From Actinomycetota bacterium (GTDB lineage Bacteria > Actinomycetota > Coriobacteriia > Anaerosomatales > Anaerosomataceae): a stretch of 64,000 nucleotides of DNA. Location of the stretch: the NCBI GenBank assembly GCA_009773565.1, contig WSXY01000007.1, forward strand, positions 37,628-101,627, given 5' to 3'. The first letter of the stretch is position 1; each line of letters begins with the position of its first letter. Positions 1 through 9,512 of the stretch are shown here, in pieces. The position numbers and the translations under genes are program-made. Below the pieces are notes generated by a model. That model searched no databases and had not been told where the DNA came from. It saw only the letters and a program-made list of their open reading frames with translations.

Positions 1-1
1 C

Positions 2-214
2 TCCGCCGCGGCGGTTGAGAACATCTTGCTCACCGCAGTTGATCGGGGCCTTGCATCGTGTTGGATCGGCGCGTTTGACGAGAAGGCCGTTGCAGTCGCT
101 GTTGGCGTTGTGTCCCCGATTACCCCTGTGGCGGTTCTCCCGATCGGCCACTCGGCCGAATCTGCCGGTAAGCCGGCGCGTCGTCCGCTCGACGAAGTGA
201 CGACCTGGCTCTGA
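2..214 (+). CDS. Nitroreductase family protein, C-terminal part (5' end outside window)
   Basis: This is an open frame running in from the left edge, with 70 residues visible before the TGA. The segment GLASCWIGAFDE followed by VAVLPIGHSAE is the usual C-terminal signature of small FMN-dependent NAD(P)H nitroreductases, where it forms part of the dimer and flavin pocket. The N-terminal flavin-binding part lies outside the window, so substrate and exact subfamily cannot be judged. It ends 1 base before the next gene and is probably co-transcribed with it. Confidence 0.75.
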   Translation, partial: SAAAVENILLTAVDRGLASCWIGAFDEKAVAVAVGVVSPITPVAVLPIGHSAESAGKPARRPLDEVTTWL

Positions 215-215
215 G

Positions 216-911
216 GTGGGGGAGACGGTGGAGGCAGTTCATCATGGCGTGCGCGGCAGAGGGGCGCACTGCGTCACCTGTGCCGACCTCACCGCGCTTG
301 AAGAGCACATCGGTGACTGCCGCCGGTGCCCGCTATGGGAGGCGCGTACGCGCGTCGTCTTCGGCGTCGGGGATCCTCACGCGAGACTGTTGTTCATCGG
401 CGAGGCGCCCGGTCGCAACGAAGACCGCAAGGGTGAGCCATTCGTTGGCGCTGCAGGCAGGCTCCTGGATGAACTCCTCACGAGCATCGACATCGATCGC
501 TCGCAGGTGTATATCGCAAACGTGTTGAAGTGTCGCCCGCCGGGCAATCGAAATCCGCAGCTCGCCGAAATCGGGACGTGCACGCCGTTTCTTGCGGAAC
601 AGGTGCGCCTGATCGATCCGGTTGTGATCGTGACGCTCGGTAACTTCGCGACGAAGCACATCCTGGGTACCGACGAGGGCATCACACAGTTACGCGGGAG
701 GTTCCACATAGTAGGCGGCCGTCAGGTGCTTCCGATCTTCCACCCCGCTGCGGCACTCTATTCGCCGGACAAGCGCCAGTATCTGTTCGCGGACTTCGCC
801 CTTTTGCGCGACACACTCGACGGGGTAGCTCAGCTCGCCCGCGTGTCAGCGACAGCGCTGCCCGCCGGTGCGGCTGGGCGCCTTCCCTTCGAGATTGAAG
901 GTTCCCTCTGA
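216..911 (+). CDS. udg: Family 4 uracil-DNA glycosylase (4Fe-4S)
   Basis: The enzyme excises uracil from DNA and starts base-excision repair. Motif A, GEAPG, is at residues 62-66 and continues into PFVGAAGRLLD. The motif HPAAALY is at 176-182. Four cysteines at about 35, 38, 106 and 122 fit the iron-sulfur ligands of family 4 enzymes. The 231-residue length is normal, with a short C-terminal tail beyond the core. The annotated start is GTG at 216. Its first 20 or so residues carry an extra Cys pair (19, 22) and are less certain, so an internal start is possible. The stop overlaps the ATG of tsaE. Confidence 0.93.
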   Translation: MGETVEAVHHGVRGRGAHCVTCADLTALEEHIGDCRRCPLWEARTRVVFGVGDPHARLLFIGEAPGRNEDRKGEPFVGAAGRLLDELLTSIDIDRSQVYIANVLKCRPPGNRNPQLAEIGTCTPFLAEQVRLIDPVVIVTLGNFATKHILGTDEGITQLRGRFHIVGGRQVLPIFHPAAALYSPDKRQYLFADFALLRDTLDGVAQLARVSATALPAGAAGRLPFEIEGSL

Positions 912-1393
912 TGCGGCACGAGATCATCTCGCCGACGGAAGCGACCACGTATCGAGCGGGTGAGTTGATCGCGGACCTTCTCGCGCCCGGGGATGTCGTC
1001 TCGCTGAGCGGTGACCTTGGCGCCGGCAAGACATGCCTGGTCAAGGGTGTGTCGGCTGGTCTTGGCGTCATCGAGAACGTCACGAGTCCCACGTTCAACA
1101 TCATGCTCGAGCACCACGGACGACTCGAGCTTTTTCACTTCGATCTCTATCGGCTTGAGCGCGCAGAGCAGCTTGAGGACATCGACTTCTACGGCACGAC
1201 CGAGGCAGGCGGGGTCTCGTTCATCGAGTGGGGCGAGCGGTTCCCTGAGGCACTTCCCGAGGACCATCTGTCCGTCGATATCCTCATTGGCGATGATGAT
1301 TCGCGCTTGATCGTCTTGAGTCCGTCCGGTCCGCGTGCGAGCGCGCTTGCAGAGGACTGGTCGGCTGCTGTCCTGTCGGATGTGGGCGCATGA
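911..1393 (+). CDS. tsaE: tRNA threonylcarbamoyladenosine biosynthesis ATPase TsaE
   Basis: TsaE is the ATPase of the TsaB-TsaD-TsaE complex, which makes the t6A modification at position 37 of ANN-decoding tRNAs. The P-loop GDLGAGKT is at residues 34-41. The family motifs SPTF (59-62), HFDLYRL (76-82) and IEWGER (105-110) are all present. At 160 residues it is of family length. Its start overlaps the stop of the glycosylase gene and its end overlaps tsaB by 4 bases, which indicates translational coupling. The complex's other subunits follow directly, which supports the assignment. Confidence 0.96.
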   Translation: MRHEIISPTEATTYRAGELIADLLAPGDVVSLSGDLGAGKTCLVKGVSAGLGVIENVTSPTFNIMLEHHGRLELFHFDLYRLERAEQLEDIDFYGTTEAGGVSFIEWGERFPEALPEDHLSVDILIGDDDSRLIVLSPSGPRASALAEDWSAAVLSDVGA

Positions 1394-2196
1394 GCTATGT
1401 GATCGCGTTTGATGCCGCGACGGAGCACGTGGCGATCGGCCTGGCGGCTGTCGGTACCGATGCGGCACCAACCATGGTCGCTGGAGTGGATTTCTCGGCA
1501 CCTCGGGCCGCGCTCGGGCGACTTCTGCCTGCCGTGGACGAGTTGCTTGAAACTGCAGGCGTGTCGCGTGCTGACATCGTGGCGGTCGCCGTCGGGCGAG
1601 GACCCGGTTCGTTTACCGGCGTGCGTATCGCCGTCGCATCCGCGAAAGGGCTTGCCCACGGGCTGGGAGTTCCGCTTGTCGGTCTCGGAACCCTTGATGC
1701 TGTTGCCTGGCGATTCGCTGACGAAGACGCACTCGTGGGCATCGTCGGTGATGCGATGCGTGGCGAGGTCTACCCGTGCCTGTTCCGGTGCGGTGGTGGC
1801 CGGTGCGAGCGCATCGGGGAGTACCGTGTCTCGAAGCCTGCTGTCGCAGCAGCCGCATGGGCGGCGATGGCAGACGCACCCACGATACTTGCAGGCAACG
1901 GCCTTGCGAAGTATGTGGACATGTTTCGCGCGGAGCTCGGTGACCGGGTCCTGATAGCGGATGAGTCGCTGTGGACGCCGACCGGCGCTTCCGTAGTCTC
2001 TGCGGCCTTTGCCGAGCGGGATACGCCTTCACTGAGCGGCATATTCGCAGACCCCACACATGCGCACACCTTCGCGCATCCGGGAATCCTGCTGCCGGTC
2101 TACACCCGGCTTTCGGATGCCGAGGAGGCCGAAACGCTTCGTGGTGGCACGACACCCGGGAGTGGCGTTGCCGGACCGTCAGGAGGTGCGGCGTGA
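1390..2196 (+). CDS. tsaB: tRNA threonylcarbamoyladenosine biosynthesis protein TsaB
   Basis: TsaB is the non-catalytic ASKHA-fold partner that dimerises with TsaD during t6A synthesis. The signature GRGPGSFTGVR lies at residues 69-79, followed by the family pattern AKGLAHGLGVPLVGL. The protein has 268 residues, a little longer than the usual 220-240. The extra length is a low-complexity Gly/Thr-rich C-terminal tail. Four bases overlap tsaE upstream, and the last four bases overlap the GTG of the RimI-TsaD gene, so all three are one coupled operon. Confidence 0.95.
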   Translation: MSYVIAFDAATEHVAIGLAAVGTDAAPTMVAGVDFSAPRAALGRLLPAVDELLETAGVSRADIVAVAVGRGPGSFTGVRIAVASAKGLAHGLGVPLVGLGTLDAVAWRFADEDALVGIVGDAMRGEVYPCLFRCGGGRCERIGEYRVSKPAVAAAAWAAMADAPTILAGNGLAKYVDMFRAELGDRVLIADESLWTPTGASVVSAAFAERDTPSLSGIFADPTHAHTFAHPGILLPVYTRLSDAEEAETLRGGTTPGSGVAGPSGGAA

Positions 2197-3677
2197 GCGC
2201 GATTCGCCGCATGACGCCCGAAGACCTCAATGCCGTTCTCGGTATCGAGGCAGCCTCGTTCGGTGCGCCGTGGACACGCGCGCTCTTTGAGGACGAGCTC
2301 GCCCGCGAGAATGATCGTGTGTGGCTGGTTGCCGGGGACGACGATGCGCTTGTCGGCTTTGGCGGCATCATGCTCGCGCCTGATGGTGCCCACATTATGG
2401 ATCTCGCTGTGACCCCTGAGGCGCGCCGCCTGGGAGTCGCCCGAGGGTTGATGCTTCACCTCGCGAGAGAAGCCGCCGATCGCGGAGTTGCGAGGATGAC
2501 GCTTGAGGTGGGGGCCGGCAACACGGCTGCCCTCGCGCTCTATGCGTCGCTCGGATTCACAGCCACCGGGCTTCGGCCGCGCTACTACGACGACACCGGC
2601 GAGGACGCCGTCATCATGTGGGCTGACACCGCGCGACCCGCAGCTATTCTCGCCGCCGAGCGTGGTGAGGATCTCGTGCTTGCAATCGAGAGTTCGTGCG
2701 ACGAGACCGCAGCATCGGTGATGCGAGGCGGGACCGAGATCCTGTCGAGCGTTGTCGCCACGCAGGTAGACTTCCACGCTCGCTTTGGCGGCGTCGTACC
2801 CGAGATCGCATCGCGAAAGCACACCGAGGCGATCGTCGGGGTGATCGACGAGGCGCTTGAGCGCGCTGGTGTCACGCTTGTCGACCTGGACGCGCTGGCG
2901 ATCACGTACGGTCCGGGGCTTATCGGCGCGCTTGTGGTAGGCGTCGCGTACGCGAAGGGACTTGCTCTCGGGACCGGATTGCCGCTTGTGGGTGTCAATC
3001 ACCTGGAAGGTCACATCTTCGCGAGCAAGCTCGCCGACCCTGAGCTCGAACCGCCGCTCATCGCGCTTGTGGTGTCGGGCGGTCATACGTCGCTCGTTCA
3101 CGTCCCCGCTTGGGGCGAGTATCACACGCTCGGCTCCACCCTCGATGACGCGGCGGGCGAGGCGTTCGATAAGGTCGCCAAACTTGTCGGTATCGGGTAC
3201 CCCGGTGGTCCGGCGATATCGCGTCTTGCCGAGCAGGGCAATCCGGCAGCCATCCCGTTTCCTCGGGCGATGCTCCACTCGGGTGACTATGACTTCTCGC
3301 TGTCGGGGCTGAAGACCGCGGTCATCACCTATGTGAGGAAGGAAGAGGCGGCCGGCAGGACGATTCATCTGCCTGACCTCGCCGCGTCGTTCCAGGCTGC
3401 GGTGATCGACGTGCAGGTTGCGAAGGCGGTGCGCGCGGCCACCGAGTATGACGTTCGTCACTTCTGCCTTGGAGGAGGCGTTGCTGCGAATACGGCGCTG
3501 CGCGAGGCGCTCCGTAGTGCGCTCGCGGACAACGGCGTTCGTCTCTCGGTTCCACCGTTCTCACTCTGCACCGATAACGCTGCGATGATTGCGGCTGCGG
3601 CTCACTTCCGCCTCACGCGTGGTGCGTTCCTCGAGCTGAACGCCGAGGCGACCGCAAGCCTACCCCTCGGGGTGTGA
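2193..3677 (+). CDS. tsaD: Bifunctional RimI N-acetyltransferase / TsaD threonylcarbamoyltransferase
   Basis: One 494-residue reading frame contains two enzymes. Residues 1-145 are a GNAT domain with the acetyl-CoA loop RRLGVARG near 78-85 and the RimI-like end GNTAALALYASLGF. RimI acetylates the N-terminal Ala of ribosomal protein S18. Residues from about 161 are TsaD: ESSCDETAASV at the start, the metal-binding pair H270 and H274 in NHLEGH, and the late GGGVAANTALR. TsaD transfers threonylcarbamoyl to A37 of tRNA. The linker is only about 12 residues. The GTG at 2193 was chosen because it overlaps the tsaB stop and the GNAT homology starts there. A further 222 bases are open upstream but lie inside tsaB. 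An internal GTG at the head of the TsaD part (about 2677) could allow separate initiation; this is speculative. Confidence 0.93.
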   Translation: MSAIRRMTPEDLNAVLGIEAASFGAPWTRALFEDELARENDRVWLVAGDDDALVGFGGIMLAPDGAHIMDLAVTPEARRLGVARGLMLHLAREAADRGVARMTLEVGAGNTAALALYASLGFTATGLRPRYYDDTGEDAVIMWADTARPAAILAAERGEDLVLAIESSCDETAASVMRGGTEILSSVVATQVDFHARFGGVVPEIASRKHTEAIVGVIDEALERAGVTLVDLDALAITYGPGLIGALVVGVAYAKGLALGTGLPLVGVNHLEGHIFASKLADPELEPPLIALVVSGGHTSLVHVPAWGEYHTLGSTLDDAAGEAFDKVAKLVGIGYPGGPAISRLAEQGNPAAIPFPRAMLHSGDYDFSLSGLKTAVITYVRKEEAAGRTIHLPDLAASFQAAVIDVQVAKAVRAATEYDVRHFCLGGGVAANTALREALRSALADNGVRLSVPPFSLCTDNAAMIAAAAHFRLTRGAFLELNAEATASLPLGV

Positions 3678-3722
3678 TACGTCCTTGCGAACACGTACCT
3701 AAGCGTGTGCGTATCAGATTTT
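3676..3722 (+). terminator. Probable intrinsic terminator of the tsaE-tsaB-tsaD operon
   Basis: A two-step stem overlaps the tsaD stop codon: GATACG pairs with CGTATC, and inside it ACACG pairs with CGTGT. It is followed by AGATTTTCG. The T run is short, so efficiency is uncertain. Confidence 0.45.
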
Positions 3723-3734
3723 CGCTCTGAGCCC

Positions 3735-3763
3735 TTGCATGAGAGCGCTTACAGCACTAGACT
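3735..3763 (+). promoter_or_regulatory. Sigma70-type promoter of groESL
   Basis: A TTGCAT -35 hexamer (3735-3740), a 17-base spacer and a TAGACT -10 hexamer (3758-3763) lie about 130 bases upstream of groES. The expected transcription start near 3770 would fall at the left edge of the CIRCE element. That is the usual arrangement for HrcA repression. Confidence 0.65.
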
Positions 3764-3772
3764 TCGATTCTG

Positions 3773-3799
3773 TTAGCACTCGGACGTCGAGAGTGCCAA
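3773..3799 (+). promoter_or_regulatory. CIRCE operator (HrcA binding site)
   Basis: TTAGCACTC, nine bases, then GAGTGCCAA. This matches the CIRCE consensus TTAGCACTC-N9-GAGTGCTAA with one mismatch, in the right arm. It lies between the promoter and groES, so heat-shock control by the HrcA repressor is expected. No hrcA gene is in the window. Confidence 0.9.
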
Positions 3800-3892
3800 A
3801 GTCGGCCGGAGAATGGGTACATCCTTACTTGCCGCGCCCGTCGCGGAATCTCGTGAGGTACCCGTATGGAACAAGAAACAGGAGGGTAGAGC

Positions 3893-4183
3893 ATGAATCT
3901 CAAGCCGCTAGGCGACAACATCGTCGTCAAGCCCGCCAAGGCCGAGGAGCAGACGAAGTCAGGTCTGGTCATCCCGGACACGGCGAAGGAGAAGCCCCAG
4001 AAGGGCGAGGTCGTCGCCGCCGGCGCAGGCCGCTGGGACGATGAAGGCAAGAACCGCATTCCCATGGATGTCGCCGTTGGTGACGTTGTGATCTACAAGG
4101 AGTGGGGCAAGACATCGATCAAGGTAGATGGCGAGGAGTTCTTCATCATGTCGCAGAGCGACGTTCTCGCTATCGCCCTGTAG
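3893..4183 (+). CDS. groS: Co-chaperonin GroES (10 kDa)
   Basis: GroES caps the GroEL folding chamber in the cytoplasm. The 96-residue protein begins with [13 protein letters not shown] and keeps the pattern [15 protein letters not shown] of the mobile loop. It ends with the family pattern in which a lysine-rich strand precedes SQSDVLAI. A good ribosome-binding site (AGGAGGG) precedes the ATG. groEL follows after 59 bases with no terminator between them, so this is the standard bicistron under the CIRCE-controlled promoter. Confidence 0.98.
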   Translation: MNLKPLGDNIVVKPAKAEEQTKSGLVIPDTAKEKPQKGEVVAAGAGRWDDEGKNRIPMDVAVGDVVIYKEWGKTSIKVDGEEFFIMSQSDVLAIAL

Positions 4184-4218
4184 TGACAATCGTGGCGGCC
4201 TTCGCCGCCATTTCGTAG

Positions 4219-5871
<1,653 letters not shown>

Positions 5872-5895
5872 GCTCGACAAGATCATGTTGCATTT

Positions 5896-5932
5896 GGATG
5901 CCTCGGGCGTATTGGCCCGGGGCATCCTCTTG
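5896..5932. terminator. Bidirectional terminator between groEL and the LysE gene
   Basis: A 13-base arm at 5896-5908, a six-base loop and the complementary arm at 5915-5927 pair almost perfectly, with one G-T. The stem ends in TCTTGTCT on the plus strand. It lies between two convergent genes and can serve both. Confidence 0.8.
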
Positions 5933-5933
5933 T

Positions 5934-6584
5934 CTACAGGAGTGGCTCGAGCGCGAAACGCGCCCCAAGGTAAAGCAGGAAGATCGCGCACGCACCGATG
6001 ACGATGCGATAGACGCGGTCTGACAACACCCGCTTGCCGGCAGACACCGCGCCGATGACCGCGCTATACCACACGAGGTCAGCCAGTTGGTGCCCGATGA
6101 AGAATGCGGCCACTCCTATCGGTCCGATGGCGAGGCCGTCAGCCGCGAGTTTCACGCCGATCGTCGCCCACCAGAGTGTCCAATAGGGGCTGGAGAGGCT
6201 CATGACGGCGCCATGCAGCACCGGCCCGAAACGTGGGAGCGCCGCGCCTGCGTCTGCATCAGTCTCCAGGCGGATGCTGCCTGTGTAGGCGCCGCGAAAC
6301 AGCCCGAACCCCATCCACAGCAACACTATCCCTCCGAGCACCGCAAGAACTGCGGCCACCGTCGGTTTCGTCAGGAAGCGTTGCAGGCCGAAAGCGAAGC
6401 CGATGAGCAGCGCGCCTTCCAGTGCTGCATGTCCGACGAGCATCAGGAACGCCGAGAGACGCCCCTGACGGAGCGTTCGCGTGATTGTGACGGTGAGGTA
6501 TGGTCCGGGTGCCATCGCTCCCGAGAGGCCAACGAGGAACGCTGCAGCACCAAGTGAGAGTGCTTCTTGCAAAGCCGTGCTCAC
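5934..6584 (-). CDS. LysE family amino-acid/metabolite exporter
   Basis: This is an integral membrane protein of 216 residues with about six hydrophobic segments. The family signature GAMAPGPYLTV is near residue 22, followed by a second helix pattern ending GFAFGL. LysE/RhtB proteins export amino acids or related small molecules using the proton gradient. The substrate cannot be told from sequence. It stands alone, convergent to groEL and divergent from the CWB2 protein. The start is placed where a GAGG-rich ribosome-binding site precedes the ATG on the minus strand. Confidence 0.85.
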   Translation of the reverse strand: MSTALQEALSLGAAAFLVGLSGAMAPGPYLTVTITRTLRQGRLSAFLMLVGHAALEGALLIGFAFGLQRFLTKPTVAAVLAVLGGIVLLWMGFGLFRGAYTGSIRLETDADAGAALPRFGPVLHGAVMSLSSPYWTLWWATIGVKLAADGLAIGPIGVAAFFIGHQLADLVWYSAVIGAVSAGKRVLSDRVYRIVIGACAIFLLYLGARFALEPLL

Positions 6585-6760
6585 GTTCAGCCACCTCCTC
6601 GTGGGTCAGGTTGCGACTATATCGCATCGTCACCGTCTCTCGCGGTGGCTCCCGTGTATTTGGGGCGCATTCCTGTTTGTGTGGCAGTGCGTTGGGGCAA
6701 AGCTCTATAGGGTGCCGGAGGGCACACGGAATGATGTCGAGACTGAAGGGGGAATAACGT

Positions 6761-8314
6761 ATGCACGGAAGATCACGACGTACTCTGGCGTTGACAATCG
6801 TAGCAGTGCTTGTCCTGGTGATGGTGCTGCCGGGCCTCGCGTTCGCGAAGCGTGGGGGCGCGGCTGCGCCTACCGGCATCACGCCGTTGGCCGTCTATCC
6901 GAAGGACGCGTACGAGTCTGACGACACGTCCGCGCAGGCGAAGGTGTTGCCCGAGATCAGCGTACATACGTTCCATAGCGGAACGGATGAAGACTGGTTC
7001 AAGTTCTCGACCGACACCACCGGAACGCCCTTCACCCTGGAGACGCAATACATCTCCAATCCGGCGGCCACATGGGATACCGAGATGACCATCTACAAAG
7101 TCGACGCCGGGGATCCTACGGGTCTGAACGAACTCTGGAATCAGGATGACTCCGATGTCTGGCAGGCGTACGGCTCGACGGCCTTCTTCAGGGCTCCGGC
7201 ACCCGGTACGTATTATGTGAAGGTGGAGCCCTTGGGTGATACGGACCGCGGGTACTACTCCACGTTCGTGTACAAGGGTATCGGACGTCGCGTCGCCGGT
7301 GCGAATCGCTTTGAGACAGCGGTCGCGCTCTCGAAGACCATGTATCCGGATTCGCCGAACGGCGGGTGGGGCGGCGATGCGGCTGCGAATGGCGTAATTC
7401 TGGCCAACGGTACGGCGTTCGCCGATGCGCTTTCGGCTGGCGCCTGGGGCGCGATGCGCCCGGATACTGTAGACGACGAGGTCTACCCCTTGTTGCTGAC
7501 GACGAAGGATGTACTGCCTGCAGTCACTAAGGCCGAGATAGAGCGCCTTGCGATCACCCAGTGGTGGGACGGCGAGGAGTTCGTGGTGTATGTCATTGGA
7601 GGTTCTGGCGTTGTCAGTGACGCTCAGCTCCAGGCCATCAAGAGTCTGCCGTACGTGGCGGATGCCGTGAGAGTCGCGGGAGCAAATCGATATGCTACTG
7701 CGGCGGCCGTCGCATCAATGACCATCGACATCGGCGATCCGGGCACGGTCATCCTCACCAGTGGAATGGGCTGGGCGGATGGCGTCGCCGCGGGTCCGCT
7801 TTGTGGCGCGATGGCCGCACCGATGCTGCTATCGAAGGTCGACACGCTGCCGGTGGAAACCTCGCAGTGGTTGCTCGATCACCCGACCGTCAGTGACGTG
7901 ATCATTGTCGGTGGCAGCAGCGTCGTGAGCACGAGCGTCGTCGATGCCCTTGCCGCTGCACCCTACAACATGAGCGTGACACGGCTCGCAGGAGCGGATC
8001 GCTACGCGACAGCTTACGAGGTCGCCGATTACGGAACCACCATCGGTTGGTTCGACCCGCTCGGCTTCACATTGGTCTCAGGACTTGATTTCCCCGACGG
8101 GCTTGCTGCGGGTCCGTTCTCAATGCTAACGGGCGAGGCCTACGGCCCGGGACCGATTCTACTCACCGGGAAGGCGGAATTGAGCGAAGCGGTCACGGAC
8201 TACTTCGTCGACATGACGGATGTAAGCCGGCCGAGCTACGCGATCGGCGGAGAAGGTGCCATCTCGGACAAGGCATTCCGGGAGTTCCTCAATCTTTACG
8301 ATATGCCGTTCTAG
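6761..8314 (+). CDS. Secreted protein with pre-peptidase-like domain and three CWB2 repeats
   Basis: Residues 1-29 form a Sec signal peptide: a basic start, a long hydrophobic core, then LAFA. Residues about 47-170 begin with YESDDTSAQA and contain DEDWFKFS, the pattern of PPC-type beta domains (pre-peptidase C-terminal). Three cell-wall-binding type 2 repeats follow, headed by RVAGANRFETA (about 177), RVAGANRYATA (about 304) and RLAGADRYATA (about 406). CWB2 triplets are known to hold surface proteins non-covalently to anionic wall polymers. No catalytic domain is seen, so the role may be structural. It has its own strong terminator. Confidence 0.88.
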   Translation: MHGRSRRTLALTIVAVLVLVMVLPGLAFAKRGGAAAPTGITPLAVYPKDAYESDDTSAQAKVLPEISVHTFHSGTDEDWFKFSTDTTGTPFTLETQYISNPAATWDTEMTIYKVDAGDPTGLNELWNQDDSDVWQAYGSTAFFRAPAPGTYYVKVEPLGDTDRGYYSTFVYKGIGRRVAGANRFETAVALSKTMYPDSPNGGWGGDAAANGVILANGTAFADALSAGAWGAMRPDTVDDEVYPLLLTTKDVLPAVTKAEIERLAITQWWDGEEFVVYVIGGSGVVSDAQLQAIKSLPYVADAVRVAGANRYATAAAVASMTIDIGDPGTVILTSGMGWADGVAAGPLCGAMAAPMLLSKVDTLPVETSQWLLDHPTVSDVIIVGGSSVVSTSVVDALAAAPYNMSVTRLAGADRYATAYEVADYGTTIGWFDPLGFTLVSGLDFPDGLAAGPFSMLTGEAYGPGPILLTGKAELSEAVTDYFVDMTDVSRPSYAIGGEGAISDKAFREFLNLYDMPF

Positions 8315-8337
8315 TCTTCAGACACGCGTGATTCTGA

Positions 8338-8374
8338 TGCGGGTCGGCCCTTCGGGGTCGACCCGCATTCTTGT
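8338..8374 (+). terminator. Intrinsic terminator after the CWB2 protein gene
   Basis: A 13-base-pair stem (left arm 8338-8350, right arm 8355-8367, one G-T pair) with a TTCG tetraloop is followed by TTCTTGT. This is a classical intrinsic terminator. Confidence 0.85.
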
Positions 8375-8395
8375 ACGCGAGGGTGGTACTATACT
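8368..8395 (+). promoter_or_regulatory. Possible promoter of ychF
   Basis: TATACT at 8390-8395 is a good -10 hexamer. TTCTTG, 16 bases upstream, is a weak -35 that overlaps the tail of the preceding terminator. The spacing to the ychF GTG (52 bases) is suitable. Confidence 0.45.
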
Positions 8396-8447
8396 CCAAG
8401 CCTGAGGCCGGACAGCGGTCCGTGTTCTTCCCCGGAAGGAGTTCGTC

Positions 8448-9512
8448 GTGTCGCTTTCAATCGGTATCGTCGGTCTGCCCAACGTTGGCAAGTCGACGCT
8501 CTTCACTGCGCTCACGCGCAAGCAGGTTGACGCCTCAAACTACCCGTTCGCCACGATCGAGCCAAACGTCGGTGTCGTGCCGGTGCCCGATACCCGACTT
8601 GATCGATTGGCCGAGCTTGTGACGCCGCTGAAGATCGTGCCTGCAGTCGTCGAGTTCGTCGACATCGCGGGACTTGTGAAGGGTGCCAGCGAGGGCGAGG
8701 GGCTTGGTAACCAGTTCCTCGCGAATATCCGCGAGACCGACGCGATCGTCGAGGTCGTGCGGTACTTCTCGGATCCGAATGTGATTCACGTCGATGGTCG
8801 CGTCGACCCGCTCTCGGATGTCGAGACGATTCGAACCGAGTTGATCCTGGCCGATCTTGGAACCATGGAGCGGTCGTTGCAGCGTCTCGAGAAGGAGGCG
8901 AAGCGCGACAAGGCGCTCGAGCCCAAGGTTGCCATCGCGCGGCGCGCGCAGGCGTGGATGAATGAAGGCCACCGCGCGAGCACGATGCAGATGACGCCCG
9001 AGGAGAGGGTTCTCCTTCGTGATCTTCACCTGCTCACGATGAAGCCGATGCTCTACGTCGCGAATGTTGATGAGGCGGCTGTTCACGCTGAGCTGCCGAT
9101 GATTGATGGCCAGCGCCCGATTCCGATCTGCGCCAAGATCGAATCCGAGATGGCCGAACTCGAGGCCGCGGAGCTTGCCGAGTACCTCGAGATGGAGGGC
9201 CTGGAAGAGCCCGGGCTCAACACCCTCATCCGCGAGGCATATCGCCTGCTCGGATTGCAGAGCTACTTCACGGCGGGCGTGCAGGAGGTGCGCGCGTGGA
9301 CGGTTCGCGTCGGCGCGAAGGCGCCCGAGGCGGCAGGCGTCATCCACTCTGACTTCGAGCGAGGCTTCATCAAGGCCGAGGTCATCTCGTTCGCCGACTA
9401 CGATGTGCTCAAGACTGAGGCGGCAGCGAAATCGGCAGGCAAGCTACGCATTGAAGGCAAGGAGTACACGGTCGCCGATGGCGACGTCGTGCATTTCCGC
9501 TTCAACGTCTAA
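8448..9512 (+). CDS. ychF: Redox-regulated ATPase YchF
   Basis: YchF is a universally conserved Obg-related P-loop protein that prefers ATP and associates with ribosomes. The P-loop GLPNVGKS is at residues 9-16. The G4 position reads NVDE in place of NKxD, the mark of the ATP-preferring YchF group. The C-terminal TGS-type domain (near FTAGVQEVRAWTVR and GDVVHFRFNV) is intact. At 354 residues it is of normal length. The start is GTG with AAGGAG about 7 bases upstream. Its last 4 bases overlap the convergent amidase gene. Confidence 0.97.
   Translation: MSLSIGIVGLPNVGKSTLFTALTRKQVDASNYPFATIEPNVGVVPVPDTRLDRLAELVTPLKIVPAVVEFVDIAGLVKGASEGEGLGNQFLANIRETDAIVEVVRYFSDPNVIHVDGRVDPLSDVETIRTELILADLGTMERSLQRLEKEAKRDKALEPKVAIARRAQAWMNEGHRASTMQMTPEERVLLRDLHLLTMKPMLYVANVDEAAVHAELPMIDGQRPIPICAKIESEMAELEAAELAEYLEMEGLEEPGLNTLIREAYRLLGLQSYFTAGVQEVRAWTVRVGAKAPEAAGVIHSDFERGFIKAEVISFADYDVLKTEAAAKSAGKLRIEGKEYTVADGDVVHFRFNV

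Noticed and set aside
1971..2192. Longer N-terminus for the RimI-TsaD gene
   Set aside because: This part overlaps tsaB, is Arg/Cys-rich and does not resemble a GNAT N-terminus. The GTG at 2193 overlaps the tsaB stop instead.
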